Assembly: GCA_910575495.1 (NCBI GenBank)
Contig: CAJTFS010000003.1
Location: 62,001 to 126,000 of the forward strand
Length of the DNA stretch: 64,000 nucleotides
From: Bacteroidales bacterium
Lineage (GTDB): Bacteria > Bacteroidota > Bacteroidia > Bacteroidales > Rikenellaceae
Reading direction: 5' to 3'
Shown: piece after piece, positions 1-9,069 of the stretch
Layout: every line of letters starts with the position of its first letter
Numbering within the stretch: position 1 is the stretch's first letter
Notes under the pieces: model-generated
The model's input: only the letters and a program-made list of their open reading frames with translations
Told to the model about the DNA's origin: nothing
The model's database searches: none
Made by a program: the position numbers and the translations under genes

Positions 1-1099
1 ATGACGCAGGCGTTGGGCGAGATGGAGACCTCGCAGTCGGTGAAGGCGTAGAGGGCGTCGATGGTCTTGTCCGACGACTCGTCGGGAGCGACCTGGATGA
101 CGATCTCGACCTTGTCGGCCGTGTTGTCGTCGACCTTGCGGATCTTGATCTTGCCCTTCTCGTTGGCCTTGATGATCGACTCCTTGATCGACTCGGTGGT
201 GGTGGACCAGGGAATCTCCGTGATGGCGAGCGTACGCTTGTCGATCTTCGAAATCTTGGCCCGCACCTTCACGGCGCCGCCGCGCAGACCGTCGTTGTAA
301 CGGCTCACGTCGGCCATGCCGCCCGTGGGGAAATCGGGATAGAGCTGGAAGTCGCGCCCCTCGAGGTGGGCGATGCAGGCGTCGATGAGCTCCACGAAGT
401 TGTGGGGCAGAATCTTCGACGCGAGACCGACGGCGATGCCGTCCGAACCCTGGGCCAGGAGCAGCGGGAACTTGATGGGCAGCGTGACGGGCTCCTCGTT
501 GCGGCCGTCGTAGGAACGCATCCACTCGGTGGTCTTCTTGTTGAAGACCACGTCGAGGGCGAATTTCGACAGGCGCGCCTCGATGTAACGGCCGGCGGCG
601 GCTTCGTCGCCGGTGAGGATGTTGCCCCAGTTGCCCTGGCAGTCGACGAGCAGCTCCTTCTGCCCCAGCTGCACGAGGGCATCCTTGATCGAAGCGTCGC
701 CGTGGGGGTGGTACTGCATGGTCTGGCCGACGATGTTGGCGACCTTGTTGTAACGGCCGTCGTCGACGCTCTTCATGGCGTGGAGGATACGCCGCTGCAC
801 GGGCTTCAGACCGTCCTCGACATGGGGCACGGCGCGCTCGAGGATGACGTACGAGGCGTAATCGAGAAACCAGTTCTTGTACATGCCGGTGAGCTTGCGC
901 ACGCCGCCCTCCTCCTGCGTGAGGCGGTCGTACTTGCCCTTCCGGACGGGTTCGCCGGCACCTTCGGAGCCGCTGCCGCCATCGGCGGAATCCTCGGCCG
1001 CCGGAGCGGCGGCCGGGTCGTCCGCGATGCTTTCGGGCACCGGACGCTCCTCGTTGAACTCCTCCTCGGGGTTGATCATATCTTTGTCTTGGGACATCA
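1..1099 (-). CDS. parC: DNA topoisomerase IV subunit A (partial, 3' end beyond window)
   Basis: This is the strand-breaking subunit of a type IIA topoisomerase, which decatenates and relaxes DNA together with the ATPase encoded just upstream. About 366 residues are visible and the gene runs off the left edge. The breakage-reunion domain begins near residue 70. DGLKPVQRR is at about 95-103, HPHGDAS at about 130-136, and the catalytic Tyr is about residue 171 in AAAGRY. The first 50 residues form an acidic, Ala-rich extension (many Asp, Glu and Ala) that most family members lack. The start at 1099 gives MSQDKDM; a second Met at residue 7 is possible. Pairing with parE 30 bp upstream supports topoisomerase IV rather than gyrase, although GyrA cannot be fully excluded without the C-terminal domain. 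Confidence 0.93.
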
Positions 1100-1128
1100 A
1101 TTCTGGATTATGAATTGTGAATTATGAA
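1100..1128. repeat. AATTCAT/AATTCAC heptad repeat between parE and parC
   Basis: The whole gap between the two topoisomerase genes consists of near-identical 7-mers of the type TGAATTA/TGAATTG. The same heptad type reappears at 12261-12295, 12382-12412 and 50221-50242. Confidence 0.6.
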
Positions 1129-3006
1129 TTACGAAAGAGCCAGGTCCTGCTCCACGAGGTCCTCCTCGATGCGCAGGTTGTCGATGATGAAGCCCTGGCG
1201 CTCGAAGGTGTTCTTGCCCATGTAGAACTCCAGCAGGTCGTGGATGGGGTCGTCCTTGGTGATGCGCACGCGGTCGAGACGCATGTTGTCGCCGATGAAC
1301 TCCTTGAACTCGTCGGGCGAAATCTCGCCGAGACCTTTGAAACGCGTGATCTCGGCATTGACGCCGCAGCGGTCGAGGGCTTTCAGACGCTCCTCCTCGG
1401 AATAACAATAGTGGGTCTCCTTCTTGTTGCGGACGCGGAACAGGGGCGTCTGCAAGATGTAGAGGTGGCCGCGGCGGATGACGTCGGGGAAGAACTGGAG
1501 GAAGAAAGTGGTAATCAGCAGGCGGATGTGCATGCCGTCGACATCGGCATCGGTAGCGATGACGACCTTCTCGTAACGCAGATTGTCCATCTCCTCCTCG
1601 ATGTTGAGGGCCGCCTGCAGAAGGTTGAACTCCTCGTTCTCGTAGACGACCTTCTTGGTGAGTCCGAAGCAGTTGAGCGGCTTGCCGCGCAGCGAGAAGA
1701 CGGCCTGCGTACGCACGTCGCGCGACTTGGTGATGGAACCCGACGCAGAATTGCCCTCGGTGATGAAGATCATCGACCGGTCGGCCAACTCGTTCTTGTC
1801 GGTGCGGTGTATCTTGCAGTCGCGCAGCTTCTTGTTGTTGAGCGACACCTTCTTGGCCGTCTCGCGGGCCTTTTTCTGGATGCCCGAAATGGCCTTGCGC
1901 TCCTTCTCGTTCTCGACGATCTTCTTCTGGAGAATCTGCGCCGTCTCGGGGTGCTTGTGGAGGTAGTCGTCGAGGTGTTTGGTGAGGAAATCCATCACGA
2001 AGTTGCGCATCGAGACGCCGGGCTCCACCTCCTTCGAACCGAGCTTGATCTTGGTCTGCGACTCGAAGACGGGATCGGAGACTTTGACCGAGATGGCGGC
2101 GATGATGGAGGTGCGGATGTCCGACGGGTCGTAGTCCTTGCGGTAGAACTCCTTGACGGTCTTGGCGATGGCCTCGCGGAACGCGGCCTGGTGGGTGCCG
2201 CCCTGCGAGGTATACTGACCGTTGACGAACGAATAGTAGTTCTCGCCGTAGCCGGTGCCGTGGGTGATGGCGATCTCGATGTCGTCGCCCGAGAGGTGGA
2301 CGGGAGCGTAGAGGGGCTCTTCGGTCATGTTCTCGTTCAGAAGATCGAGCAGACCGTTTTTCGAGACGTAGCTGTTGCCGTTGAAATTGAACGTCAGGCC
2401 GAGGTTGAGATAGGTGTAGTTCTTCACCATCTGCTCGACGTACTCGAGATTGTAGTCGTAGGCGCCGAACACCTCCTCGTCGACCCGGAAGCGGATGTAG
2501 GTGCCGTTCTTCTCGTCGACGCCCGAATCCCACGTGTCGCTCTGCTCGAGTCCCTTGGCGAAAGTGACGGTGCGGGCCTCGCCGTCGCGCACGGAGCGGG
2601 CCGTGAACTCGCTGGAAAGCATGTTGACGGCCTTGACGCCGACACCGTTGAGACCCACGGTTTTCTTGAAGGCCGAACCGCCGTACTTGCCGCCGGTGTT
2701 CATCTCCGACACGGCCGCGGCGAGCGACTTGAGGGGGATGCCGCGCCCGTAGTCGCGGACCGTGACGACGCGGTCCTCGACGGTGATGTCGACCTGGTGG
2801 CCGGCCCCCATGATGAACTCGTCGATGGAGTTGTCGACGACCTCCTTGATGAGGACGTAGATGCCGTCGTCGGCCTGCGAACCGTCGCCCAGCTTGCCGA
2901 TGTACATGCCCGGGCGCAGGCGGATGTGCTCGCGCGGCGAAAGGGTCACGATGGCGTCGTCGCCGTAGTTGTCGGAAGGAGTCGTATTTTTAAGTAAATC
3001 TGCCAT
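1129..3006 (-). CDS. parE: DNA topoisomerase IV subunit B
   Basis: This is the ATPase subunit of topoisomerase IV, 625 residues, close to the usual ParE length. The GHKL ATPase motifs are visible: [10 protein letters not shown] near residue 55, DYGRGIP near 90, and [11 protein letters not shown] near 120. The TOPRIM domain has ITEGNSASG, a Bacteroidetes-style variant of EGDSAGG, and the metal-binding [11 protein letters not shown]. It lies 30 bp upstream of parC on the same strand. That gap is made of ATTCATA/ATTCACA-type heptads. The leader upstream of its start holds another heptad family (TGAAAAG type). The start MADLLKN follows that leader directly. Confidence 0.95.
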   Translation of the reverse strand: MADLLKNTTPSDNYGDDAIVTLSPREHIRLRPGMYIGKLGDGSQADDGIYVLIKEVVDNSIDEFIMGAGHQVDITVEDRVVTVRDYGRGIPLKSLAAAVSEMNTGGKYGGSAFKKTVGLNGVGVKAVNMLSSEFTARSVRDGEARTVTFAKGLEQSDTWDSGVDEKNGTYIRFRVDEEVFGAYDYNLEYVEQMVKNYTYLNLGLTFNFNGNSYVSKNGLLDLLNENMTEEPLYAPVHLSGDDIEIAITHGTGYGENYYSFVNGQYTSQGGTHQAAFREAIAKTVKEFYRKDYDPSDIRTSIIAAISVKVSDPVFESQTKIKLGSKEVEPGVSMRNFVMDFLTKHLDDYLHKHPETAQILQKKIVENEKERKAISGIQKKARETAKKVSLNNKKLRDCKIHRTDKNELADRSMIFITEGNSASGSITKSRDVRTQAVFSLRGKPLNCFGLTKKVVYENEEFNLLQAALNIEEEMDNLRYEKVVIATDADVDGMHIRLLITTFFLQFFPDVIRRGHLYILQTPLFRVRNKKETHYCYSEEERLKALDRCGVNAEITRFKGLGEISPDEFKEFIGDNMRLDRVRITKDDPIHDLLEFYMGKNTFERQGFIIDNLRIEEDLVEQDLALS

Positions 3007-3013
3007 TTATACA

Positions 3014-3090
3014 AGGTGAAAAGTTAAAAGTGAAAAGTTAGAAGCGAAAGGTAAAGAGCACCTTTCACATTTCACCTTTCGGATTTCACT
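3014..3090. repeat. GTGAAAAGTTAAAA-type heptad repeats upstream of parE
   Basis: Runs of the 7-mers GTGAAAA, GTTAAAA and GTGAAAG in one orientation are followed by the complementary TTTCACC type (3061-3090), so the region can fold back. The same family occurs at 38270-38300, 53470-53512, 61928-61968 and 63969-63996, always between genes. Read on the minus strand, the TAACTTTT inside it resembles a Bacteroidetes -7 box. Confidence 0.6.
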
Positions 3091-3800
3091 TCCCGCAAGG
3101 CCGCGACCATGTCGCCGCGGACCTGCTGCGCCAGCTCGTGCACCTCGGTGGCGGCGACCCTGTCGGCCGGCACGGGAGGCAGGACGCGCACGGTGATGCG
3201 GTTGCGCCAGTTGAAAAGGAAATTCTTCTTGATGAGCGTCGCAGTCCCGTCCAGCACCACGGGCAGAATCCCGACGCCGGCCTCCTTGGCCAGGGCGAAG
3301 GCCCCGGTCTTGAAACGGCGCATCTCGCCGTCCTGCGAACGCGTACCCTCGGGGAAAACGGCGATCGAAGCGCCGCGGCGGATCCACCGGCACCCCTTGC
3401 CCACCATCTGCTCCTTGGCTTCGGCGGCACGCGCACGGTCGATGCAGATGTCGCCGTGGAGCACGAGGAACTGTCCGAAGAAAGGCACGCGGAAGATCTC
3501 GCGCTTGGAGACCCAGCGGAAATTGAGCGGGATGCAGTAAAGCGCGGGGATGTCGATCACCGTATTGTGGTTCAGCACGATGACGTAACTTTTGCGGGGG
3601 TCGGCATGCTCGATGCCGATGACCCGCTGACGCCAGAAAGGCGGAATGAAAAAGAAGATGCGGACCAACAGGCGCGACAACTCGTGCACCGTGCGGCGCG
3701 ACCTGTCGAAAGGCATGCAAACCACCAGTGCGACGGCCGACAACACCATGAAAACGGTGCACAGAACGGTCAGCAAGAGGTAATATAGAACGCTCAGCAT
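3072..3800 (-). CDS. plsC: 1-acyl-sn-glycerol-3-phosphate acyltransferase
   Basis: This enzyme acylates lysophosphatidic acid to phosphatidic acid in membrane lipid synthesis at the inner membrane. The protein has 242 residues, the usual size. Two hydrophobic stretches lie at residues 2-28 and about 42-54. The acyltransferase signature HX4D is NHNTVID (His78, Asp83), and the glycerol-phosphate-binding FPEGT is at 149-153. The exact acyl donor cannot be inferred; lyso-ornithine lipid acyltransferases share these motifs. It follows the parE leader on the same strand but has its own probable promoter about 36 bp upstream. Confidence 0.9.
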   Translation of the reverse strand: MLSVLYYLLLTVLCTVFMVLSAVALVVCMPFDRSRRTVHELSRLLVRIFFFIPPFWRQRVIGIEHADPRKSYVIVLNHNTVIDIPALYCIPLNFRWVSKREIFRVPFFGQFLVLHGDICIDRARAAEAKEQMVGKGCRWIRRGASIAVFPEGTRSQDGEMRRFKTGAFALAKEAGVGILPVVLDGTATLIKKNFLFNWRNRITVRVLPPVPADRVAATEVHELAQQVRGDMVAALREVKSER

Positions 3801-4193
3801 GAAGTTCGAAAAAACAAGATTAGTTCAATATCTTGCAAAAGTAGGAATTTTTCCGGAATAAATCATTGCAGGGCGCCGCGATTTTTTTTAACAAAGTATC
3901 GACGAAGCAGCGGGAAAACACGCCGCGAACGCAGCCGAAACACCAAGAAAGCAGAAGCCGATGCGGGCGGGCGCTGCCGCAACGAAAAAGGACCGGAGGC
4001 ATGAAAAAAAACCGGAAGCAATATCCCCTTAGCGAGGCGGAATAGTCCCGAACGGCGAAAAACGACGCAAGGAAGCCGAACCGGCACGCCCGGCGGCGAT
4101 CCGGCCAAAGCAACATGCGGCCCGATGCCCCGCCCGCTGCGGAACCCATATAAATAGGTAGTAAAAAAATTCGCAAAAATTTAGTATTATGTA
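3801..4193. other. intergenic region between plsC and TonB receptor
   Basis: This is the divergent spacer. It holds the plsC -7 box at its left end and the receptor promoter just beyond its right end. Between them is GC-rich sequence without a credible gene; the open frames on the minus strand there lack any recognisable domain. Confidence 0.5.
3836..3843 (-). promoter_or_regulatory. probable -7 box of plsC promoter
   Basis: Minus-strand TACTTTTG fits the Bacteroidetes -7 consensus TAnnTTTG and lies 36 bp upstream of the plsC start. No clear -33 TTTG is visible at the expected distance. Confidence 0.4.
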
Positions 4194-4226
4194 TTGCAAA
4201 GTATAATTATTTTAACTTATCTTTGC
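4194..4226 (+). promoter_or_regulatory. promoter of TonB-dependent receptor gene
   Basis: TTG at 4194-4196 and TATCTTTGC at 4218-4226, spaced by 21 bp, match the Bacteroidetes primary sigma factor promoter (TTTG / TAnnTTTG). The start codon follows 45 bp downstream after an AT-rich leader. Confidence 0.7.
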
Positions 4227-4270
4227 ATCGTAAGGAAATAACAAAACACAAATATTAAATACGGAAAGGA

Positions 4271-6649
4271 ATGAAACGATTTCTACTGCTTCTGATCGTC
4301 GCACTGGCGACAGCCGCCTTTGCAGCCAAAGCCGCAGCGGCACAACTCCACCCGGCCACGGGCCGCGTGGTGACCGAAGAGGGCCAGGCCGTGGAATATG
4401 CCACGGTCGTGCTGCTGCAAAACGGCGAACAGGTAACCGGCATGGCCACCGACACCGAAGGCCGCTTCACGCTGGAGGTTCCGGCGGGCGACTACACCCT
4501 TTCGGTCCTCTACCTGGGCTACGAACCGCTGACCCGGGAGGTGCGCGTGGAACAGCGCAACGACCTGGGCGACCTCACGCTGAAAAGTGCGGCGACCCGC
4601 ATCGACGAGGTGGTGGTGACGGGACAACTGATCCGGCGCGAAGCCGACCGTTTCGTGATGGACGTGGCCAACGCCCCGGCTGCGATCGGCAAGGACGGCG
4701 TCGAACTGCTCAAACTGGCGCCGGGCATCTGGATCGACGGCGAGAAAATATCGGTCAACGGAAAAACGGGCCCGAAGGTCTACGTCAACGACCGCGAACT
4801 GCACATGGAGCCCCAGCAGCTGCTCAGCTACCTGGCCTCGCTGCGGGCCGACGAGATACGCAAGATCGAGGTGGTGCCTCAGACCGGCGCCGACTACGAC
4901 GCCGATTCGTCGGGCGGCATCATCCGCATCACGCTCAAGAAACGCCGCGAACGCGGCACCGAAGGCTCGGTATCGCTGACGGGCCGCACGAGCGAACGCG
5001 AGAAGATGCTGGCGCCGCGCGTGAACGTCAACCACCATTCGGGCCGCTTCGACCTCTACGCCAGCGGATGGGGCAACCTGCGGAAGGTCTCGTTCCTCTC
5101 CGACGAACAGACCCGCTACACCACGGCCGACACGCAGATCGAAGCCCACTCCCGCAAGAAAGACCGGGGCCGCAACTTCGGTTTCAGGGCGGGCGGCATC
5201 TACGAATTCTCGCCCGCCCACAGCATCGGGCTGGAAGCCGAATACTGGTACGACCGCGACAAGGGCCCCACCGACTCCCGCACCGACTTCACGGCGGGCG
5301 GCCTTGCGACCCTCTCCGAGAGCCGCTACGACACGCGCAGCACGGCGAACGGACTATCGACGACCTTCAACTACATCTGGAAGATCGACACGCTGGGCTC
5401 GACGCTCAAGTTCCTGGCCGACTACAACTTCCGCGACTCCGACACGGACAACGACAACCGCACCCGCATCGCGGCGCCCGACCGGACGCTCGACTCGCTC
5501 TACCGCGACCGTGCGACGGCACGCTACAATGTGCTGACGGCCACGCTGGCCCTGGAAAAGAACTTCACGCCCAAAGTCTCGTTGCGCGCGGGCGCCAAAT
5601 ACACCTGCAACATCATGCACAACGACGCGCTCTACGAATATTGCCCGGCCGGAACATGGCTGCGCAACGACGCCCACAGCTTCCGCCTCGACTACACCGA
5701 GCAGATAGCCGCGGCCTACGGCATCGTCAAGGCCGATCTGGGCCGCTGGAGCGCCGTGGCGGGTCTGCGCGGCGAGTACACCCGCACCCGGGGCAAAAAC
5801 AGCACCGTGCGGCAGAACTACTTTTCGCTCTTTCCCAATGCCAATGTCTCCTATGCCCTCTCCAAGGACGGCGCCTACTCGCTCATCGCGCAATATGCCC
5901 GCACGATCGAACGGCCGCGCTTCTGGTGCCTCAACCCGCAGCGCATGCAGATTTCGGACTACACCTACCAGACGGGCAATCCCGAACTCGATCCGGCGTT
6001 CCAGCACAACGTAAGCCTGACGCTCGTGCTGGCCCACAAATACACGTTCACGGGCGGCATGATCGTCCAGACCGACGAAATCCAGCAGACGATACAGGCC
6101 GATCCCGACAACCCCGACCTGCTGCAGATCGCCTGGATCAACTACGACGCGACGAAAAACTACTACGCCACGGCCAGCATTCCGCTGCAGCCGGCCAAGT
6201 GGTGGTCGCTCAACCTCAACGCCACCTACATCCGCCAAGGACAGCGCATGGAAGCCGGCGGTCCCGAAATATACTCGAACATCGGCTATGCGAGCGTCTC
6301 GACGACCTTCACGCTGCCGGCGAAGTTCTACATCGACCTCTCCTACCGCTACCAGAGCCGCGTAAGGCTGGGCAACTGCTGGGTCGAACAGATGCACTTC
6401 AACGATGCCAGCATCAAGAAACGCTTCGGCGACAAGTTCACGGCGACCTTCACGGTGCGCAACCCCATAGCGCCGCCGATGCAGAAAGTGGGCGCCCGCG
6501 GCGACGGGTTCGTCCGCACGGTCGATACCTACCAGAACTGGACCAGCCGCAGCTACCAGCTCTCGCTGACCTACAACTTCAAGACGGGCAAAGCTTTCCG
6601 CCGCAAGAACGTGGAGGCGGGCGCTGCAGAAGAAAAAAGCCGTCTGTAA
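4271..6649 (+). CDS. TonB-dependent outer-membrane receptor (OMP beta-barrel family)
   Basis: This is an outer-membrane TonB-dependent receptor of 792 residues. A signal peptide (MKRFLLLLIVALATAAFA, cleavage near residue 24) is followed by a CarboxypepD_reg-like Ig fold at about 26-110, with GRVVTEEGQAVEYATV and LGYEPL. Next come a plug-like segment, with DEVVVTG at about 114 and SSGGIIRITLK near 215-225, and a C-terminal beta-barrel rich in alternating aromatic residues. It resembles the outer membrane beta-barrel family proteins of Bacteroidetes rather than SusC, and no SusD partner is next to it. The substrate is unknown. It stands alone behind its own promoter and ends in a hairpin overlapping the stop codon. 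Confidence 0.88.
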   Translation: MKRFLLLLIVALATAAFAAKAAAAQLHPATGRVVTEEGQAVEYATVVLLQNGEQVTGMATDTEGRFTLEVPAGDYTLSVLYLGYEPLTREVRVEQRNDLGDLTLKSAATRIDEVVVTGQLIRREADRFVMDVANAPAAIGKDGVELLKLAPGIWIDGEKISVNGKTGPKVYVNDRELHMEPQQLLSYLASLRADEIRKIEVVPQTGADYDADSSGGIIRITLKKRRERGTEGSVSLTGRTSEREKMLAPRVNVNHHSGRFDLYASGWGNLRKVSFLSDEQTRYTTADTQIEAHSRKKDRGRNFGFRAGGIYEFSPAHSIGLEAEYWYDRDKGPTDSRTDFTAGGLATLSESRYDTRSTANGLSTTFNYIWKIDTLGSTLKFLADYNFRDSDTDNDNRTRIAAPDRTLDSLYRDRATARYNVLTATLALEKNFTPKVSLRAGAKYTCNIMHNDALYEYCPAGTWLRNDAHSFRLDYTEQIAAAYGIVKADLGRWSAVAGLRGEYTRTRGKNSTVRQNYFSLFPNANVSYALSKDGAYSLIAQYARTIERPRFWCLNPQRMQISDYTYQTGNPELDPAFQHNVSLTLVLAHKYTFTGGMIVQTDEIQQTIQADPDNPDLLQIAWINYDATKNYYATASIPLQPAKWWSLNLNATYIRQGQRMEAGGPEIYSNIGYASVSTTFTLPAKFYIDLSYRYQSRVRLGNCWVEQMHFNDASIKKRFGDKFTATFTVRNPIAPPMQKVGARGDGFVRTVDTYQNWTSRSYQLSLTYNFKTGKAFRRKNVEAGAAEEKSRL

Positions 6650-6664
6650 TTGCTTACAGACGGC
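6639..6664. terminator. hairpin overlapping receptor stop codon
   Basis: A perfect 11-bp stem (arms 6639-6649 and 6654-6664) with a 4-nt loop contains the TAA stop. An A-run lies on its left, so the U-tract would be on the minus strand. On the plus strand only a short AU-containing tail follows. Confidence 0.55.
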
Positions 6665-6720
6665 CAATTCTGCGCCCGGCGGGAACACCGGCCGACGACA
6701 GATCCTTCGCTGCGCTCAGG

Positions 6721-7150
6721 ATGACACGGCCCGCAAAGCCGCCGTCAGTCATGCTGAGGAGGGCGACCGACCGACGAAGAATCCGAGACGGAATTCCGCA
6801 GCACCAGGATGACACGGCCCGCAAAGCCGCCGTCAGTCATTCTGAGGAGAGCGAACGACCGATGAAGAATCCGAGACGGAATTCCACAGCACCAGGATGA
6901 CACAACCCGCAAAGCCGCCGTCAGTCATTCTGAGGAGAGCGAACGACCGATGAAGAATCCGAGACGGAATTCCACAGCACCAGGATGACACGGCCCGCAA
7001 AGCCGCCGTCAGTCATCCTGAGGAGAGCGAACGACCGATGAAGAATCCGAAACGGAATTTCACAGCACCAGGATGACACGGCCCGCAAAGCCGCCGTCAG
7101 TCATGCTGAGGAGGGCGAACGACCGATGAAGAATCCGAGACGGAATTTCA
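6721..7150. repeat. 88-bp tandem repeat, about 4.9 copies
   Basis: Five successive units start at 6721, 6809, 6897, 6985 and 7073, exactly 88 bp apart, with a few substitutions between copies. Each unit contains GTCATnCTGAGGAG followed by GAAGAATCCGAGACGGAATT. There are no unique spacers, so this is not a CRISPR array. The GTCATTCTGAGGAG...GAAGAATC core is the same as in the composite repeats at 46, 54 and 58 kb. Confidence 0.9.
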
Positions 7151-7348
7151 CTTACGCTCGGAATGCCCCGGCCGGCTCCGCAACCGAATGCGAACGCAAT
7201 CGGCGGAACAAGCGACTGCCGATGCATGAGACAGGAGCAGGAGGATACGGGTGCGGCGGGAGAATGCAGGAGATGCGGGAAAGTACGGGTGCAGCAGGAA
7301 ACTGCACTCGCATGACTCTTCGGATGCCACCCCGACGTACGCCGCGTG
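7151..7348. other. spacer between 88-bp array and lemA
   Basis: Gene-free sequence downstream of the minus-strand lemA-type gene. It includes a purine-rich stretch (7225-7300) and has no recognisable gene or clear terminator. Confidence 0.4.
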
Positions 7349-7933
7349 TCAGAACTCCACGACGGGAGCCTGCTGCGCCTTTTCGTCGGCCTGGAAGTAA
7401 GGCTTCTGGTCGAACCCGAACATCCCGGCGATGATGACGGCCGGGAAGCGGCGCACGGAGACGTTGTAAGCGCGGACCGTCGTATTGAAACGCTCGCGCG
7501 CCACGGCGATGCGGTTTTCGGTGCCCTCCAACTGAGCCTGCAACTCCTGGAAATTCTGGTTGGCCTTGAGGTCGGGATAACGCTCGGCCACGACGAGCAG
7601 GCGGCCCAACGCGGAACGGACACCCTCCTGCGCCTGCTGGAACTCGGCCATGGTCGCGGGCGTGAGCTCGTCGACCGAAAGATTGACCGAAGTGGCCTTG
7701 GCGCGAGCCTCGATCACTCCTTCGAGCGTTTCGCGCTCGTGGGCGGCATAGCCCTTAACGGTGTTAACAAGGTTGGGGATGAGGTCCGAACGACGCTGAT
7801 ACTGCGTCTCGACCTGTGCCCAGGCGTTCTTCACCTCCTCGTCCATGCGGACGAAACGGTTGTAGGTACGGTAAACCCAGACAACACCGAGAACGGCGAC
7901 GGCCGCCACGGCGATCCAAATCCATTTTTTCAT
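7349..7933 (-). CDS. lemA: LemA family protein
   Basis: A 194-residue membrane-anchored helical protein of the LemA family, whose biochemical role is not settled. An N-terminal transmembrane helix at about 4-22 (WIWIAVAAVAVLGVVWVY) is followed by the family core with EVKNAWAQVETQYQRR and DLIPNLVNTVKGYA, and the typical end FGFDQKPYFQAD. The ATG at 7933 (MKKWIWIAV) is chosen because longer readings have low-complexity Arg-rich sequence in front that belongs to the Gly-rich tail of the upstream gene in another frame. It lies 38 bp after the TPM-domain gene, a pairing common across bacteria. Confidence 0.92.
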   Translation of the reverse strand: MKKWIWIAVAAVAVLGVVWVYRTYNRFVRMDEEVKNAWAQVETQYQRRSDLIPNLVNTVKGYAAHERETLEGVIEARAKATSVNLSVDELTPATMAEFQQAQEGVRSALGRLLVVAERYPDLKANQNFQELQAQLEGTENRIAVARERFNTTVRAYNVSVRRFPAVIIAGMFGFDQKPYFQADEKAQQAPVVEF

Positions 7934-7971
7934 TTTCTTGACGTATTTAGGTTTTTCGATAACTCTTGTCT

Positions 7972-8880
7972 CTACCAGCGCGAGCCTGCGCCGCCACCGC
8001 CGAACGAACCGCCGCCGAAACCTCCTCCGAACGAACCGCCGCCCGAGCGGCCGCCGCCGAATCCTCCGAAACCTCCGATGAAGGGGCCCCGGCCGCCGCC
8101 CAGCCCGTTGTCGCGGGGCGAGCGTACGCGTCGTTTGACGACATTGCCGCAGTTGGAGCAGACGTAGGTATATTCGATCGTCCGGTAGAGCGGCGTGGCC
8201 GCCACGAACTCCTGGCTGCGGTAAGCGAGCGTCCGTTTGCCGCATCGGGGGCACCGCTTGCTACGGCCGCCGGCCAACGCCAACAACACCAGCAAGAGGA
8301 TGGTACCGCCCACGATCAACAAAATGATTCCCAACAACCATCCCTGCTCCGACTCCGCTTCGGGGCCGAAATCGAGTTCGCCCTTTTCGAGCAGCTCCGC
8401 CACGGCCGCCACTCCGGCCACCATGCCGGCGCTGTAATCGCCCTCACGGAAGTAAGGGAGCATGTAATTGAGCTGGATGCGTTTGCAGATGGCATCGGGC
8501 AGGACGCCTTCGAGTCCCGGTCCGGTGATGAAGCGGATTTCATGCAGGCGCTCGACCAGCAGGATACCCAGTCCGTTGTCGACATCCCCGCGGCCCACGC
8601 CCCACCGGCCGAAAAGCTCCATGGCGAACGAAAAGGGCTCGCCGCCCTCGATGTCGTCGAGCGCCACGACGGCGACCTCGGCAAGGCCCTGCGCCCGCAG
8701 AGCGGCGCACAGCGAATCGATGCGGGTCACGGCGGCGGACGAAAGAATCCCGTCGGGATCGGAAACATAGCGGGTCCTGTCGGCGAACTGAACATTGGGC
8801 ACCTCGTCGGTCCGCCACGTGCGGGCGCCGGCCGAAACGGCCGCAAGCGCCAACAGGAATGTGAGGAAAAGTCGTTTCAT
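7972..8880 (-). CDS. TPM-domain protein (YgcG family) with zinc ribbon
   Basis: This is an exported, membrane-anchored TPM (Psb32/TLP18.3 phosphatase-like) domain protein of 302 residues. A signal peptide covers residues 1-19. The TPM domain covers about 33-160, with VSDPDGILS, VAVVALDD and NGLGILLV. A transmembrane helix lies near 185-205 (LLGIILLIVGGTILLLVLLA). Two CxxC pairs follow (CPRCGK, CSNCGN), which should bind zinc, then a Gly/Ser/Phe-rich tail ending GGAGSRW. It forms a two-gene unit with lemA. A possible -7 box (TATCTTCG, one mismatch) lies just upstream. Confidence 0.88.
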   Translation of the reverse strand: MKRLFLTFLLALAAVSAGARTWRTDEVPNVQFADRTRYVSDPDGILSSAAVTRIDSLCAALRAQGLAEVAVVALDDIEGGEPFSFAMELFGRWGVGRGDVDNGLGILLVERLHEIRFITGPGLEGVLPDAICKRIQLNYMLPYFREGDYSAGMVAGVAAVAELLEKGELDFGPEAESEQGWLLGIILLIVGGTILLLVLLALAGGRSKRCPRCGKRTLAYRSQEFVAATPLYRTIEYTYVCSNCGNVVKRRVRSPRDNGLGGGRGPFIGGFGGFGGGRSGGGSFGGGFGGGSFGGGGAGSRW

Positions 8881-8913
8881 ATTTCAAGCGAAGATACGCA
8901 AAACTCTGCAAAA

Positions 8914-8936
8914 AAAGCGCCCCGGCGGGACGCTTT
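8914..8936 (-). terminator. Rho-independent terminator of the sus-like operon
   Basis: On the minus strand an AAAGCG...CGCTTT stem extended by CCC/GGG pairing is followed directly by a run of T. It lies about 135 bp after the stop codon of the last amylase gene and just before the TPM gene, so it should end the 19-kb operon. Confidence 0.8.
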
Positions 8937-9069
8937 CAGTAAAAAGTGCGACCGAACGGCCTATCGGAGCCTCCGGGCGGGCGGCAAACCATGCTTCATA
9001 GCGACCGGAGCGCTTCCGGCAGCGGGCGGCCGACGAGGCTCCCCCACGGCCGGCGAACCGCAGGACGGA

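Noticed and set aside
1117..2997. Long plus-strand open frame opposite parE
   Set aside because: It is a mirror frame of a GC-rich gene; it has no domain and repeats of Leu/Val/Asp/Gly typical of antisense reading. The same applies to 16011-18344, 21306-24068, 24116-26830, 48155-50155, 51139-53103 and 60002-63349.
6721..7150. CRISPR array
   Set aside because: The units are 88 bp and contiguous with no unique spacers, and no cas genes are present.
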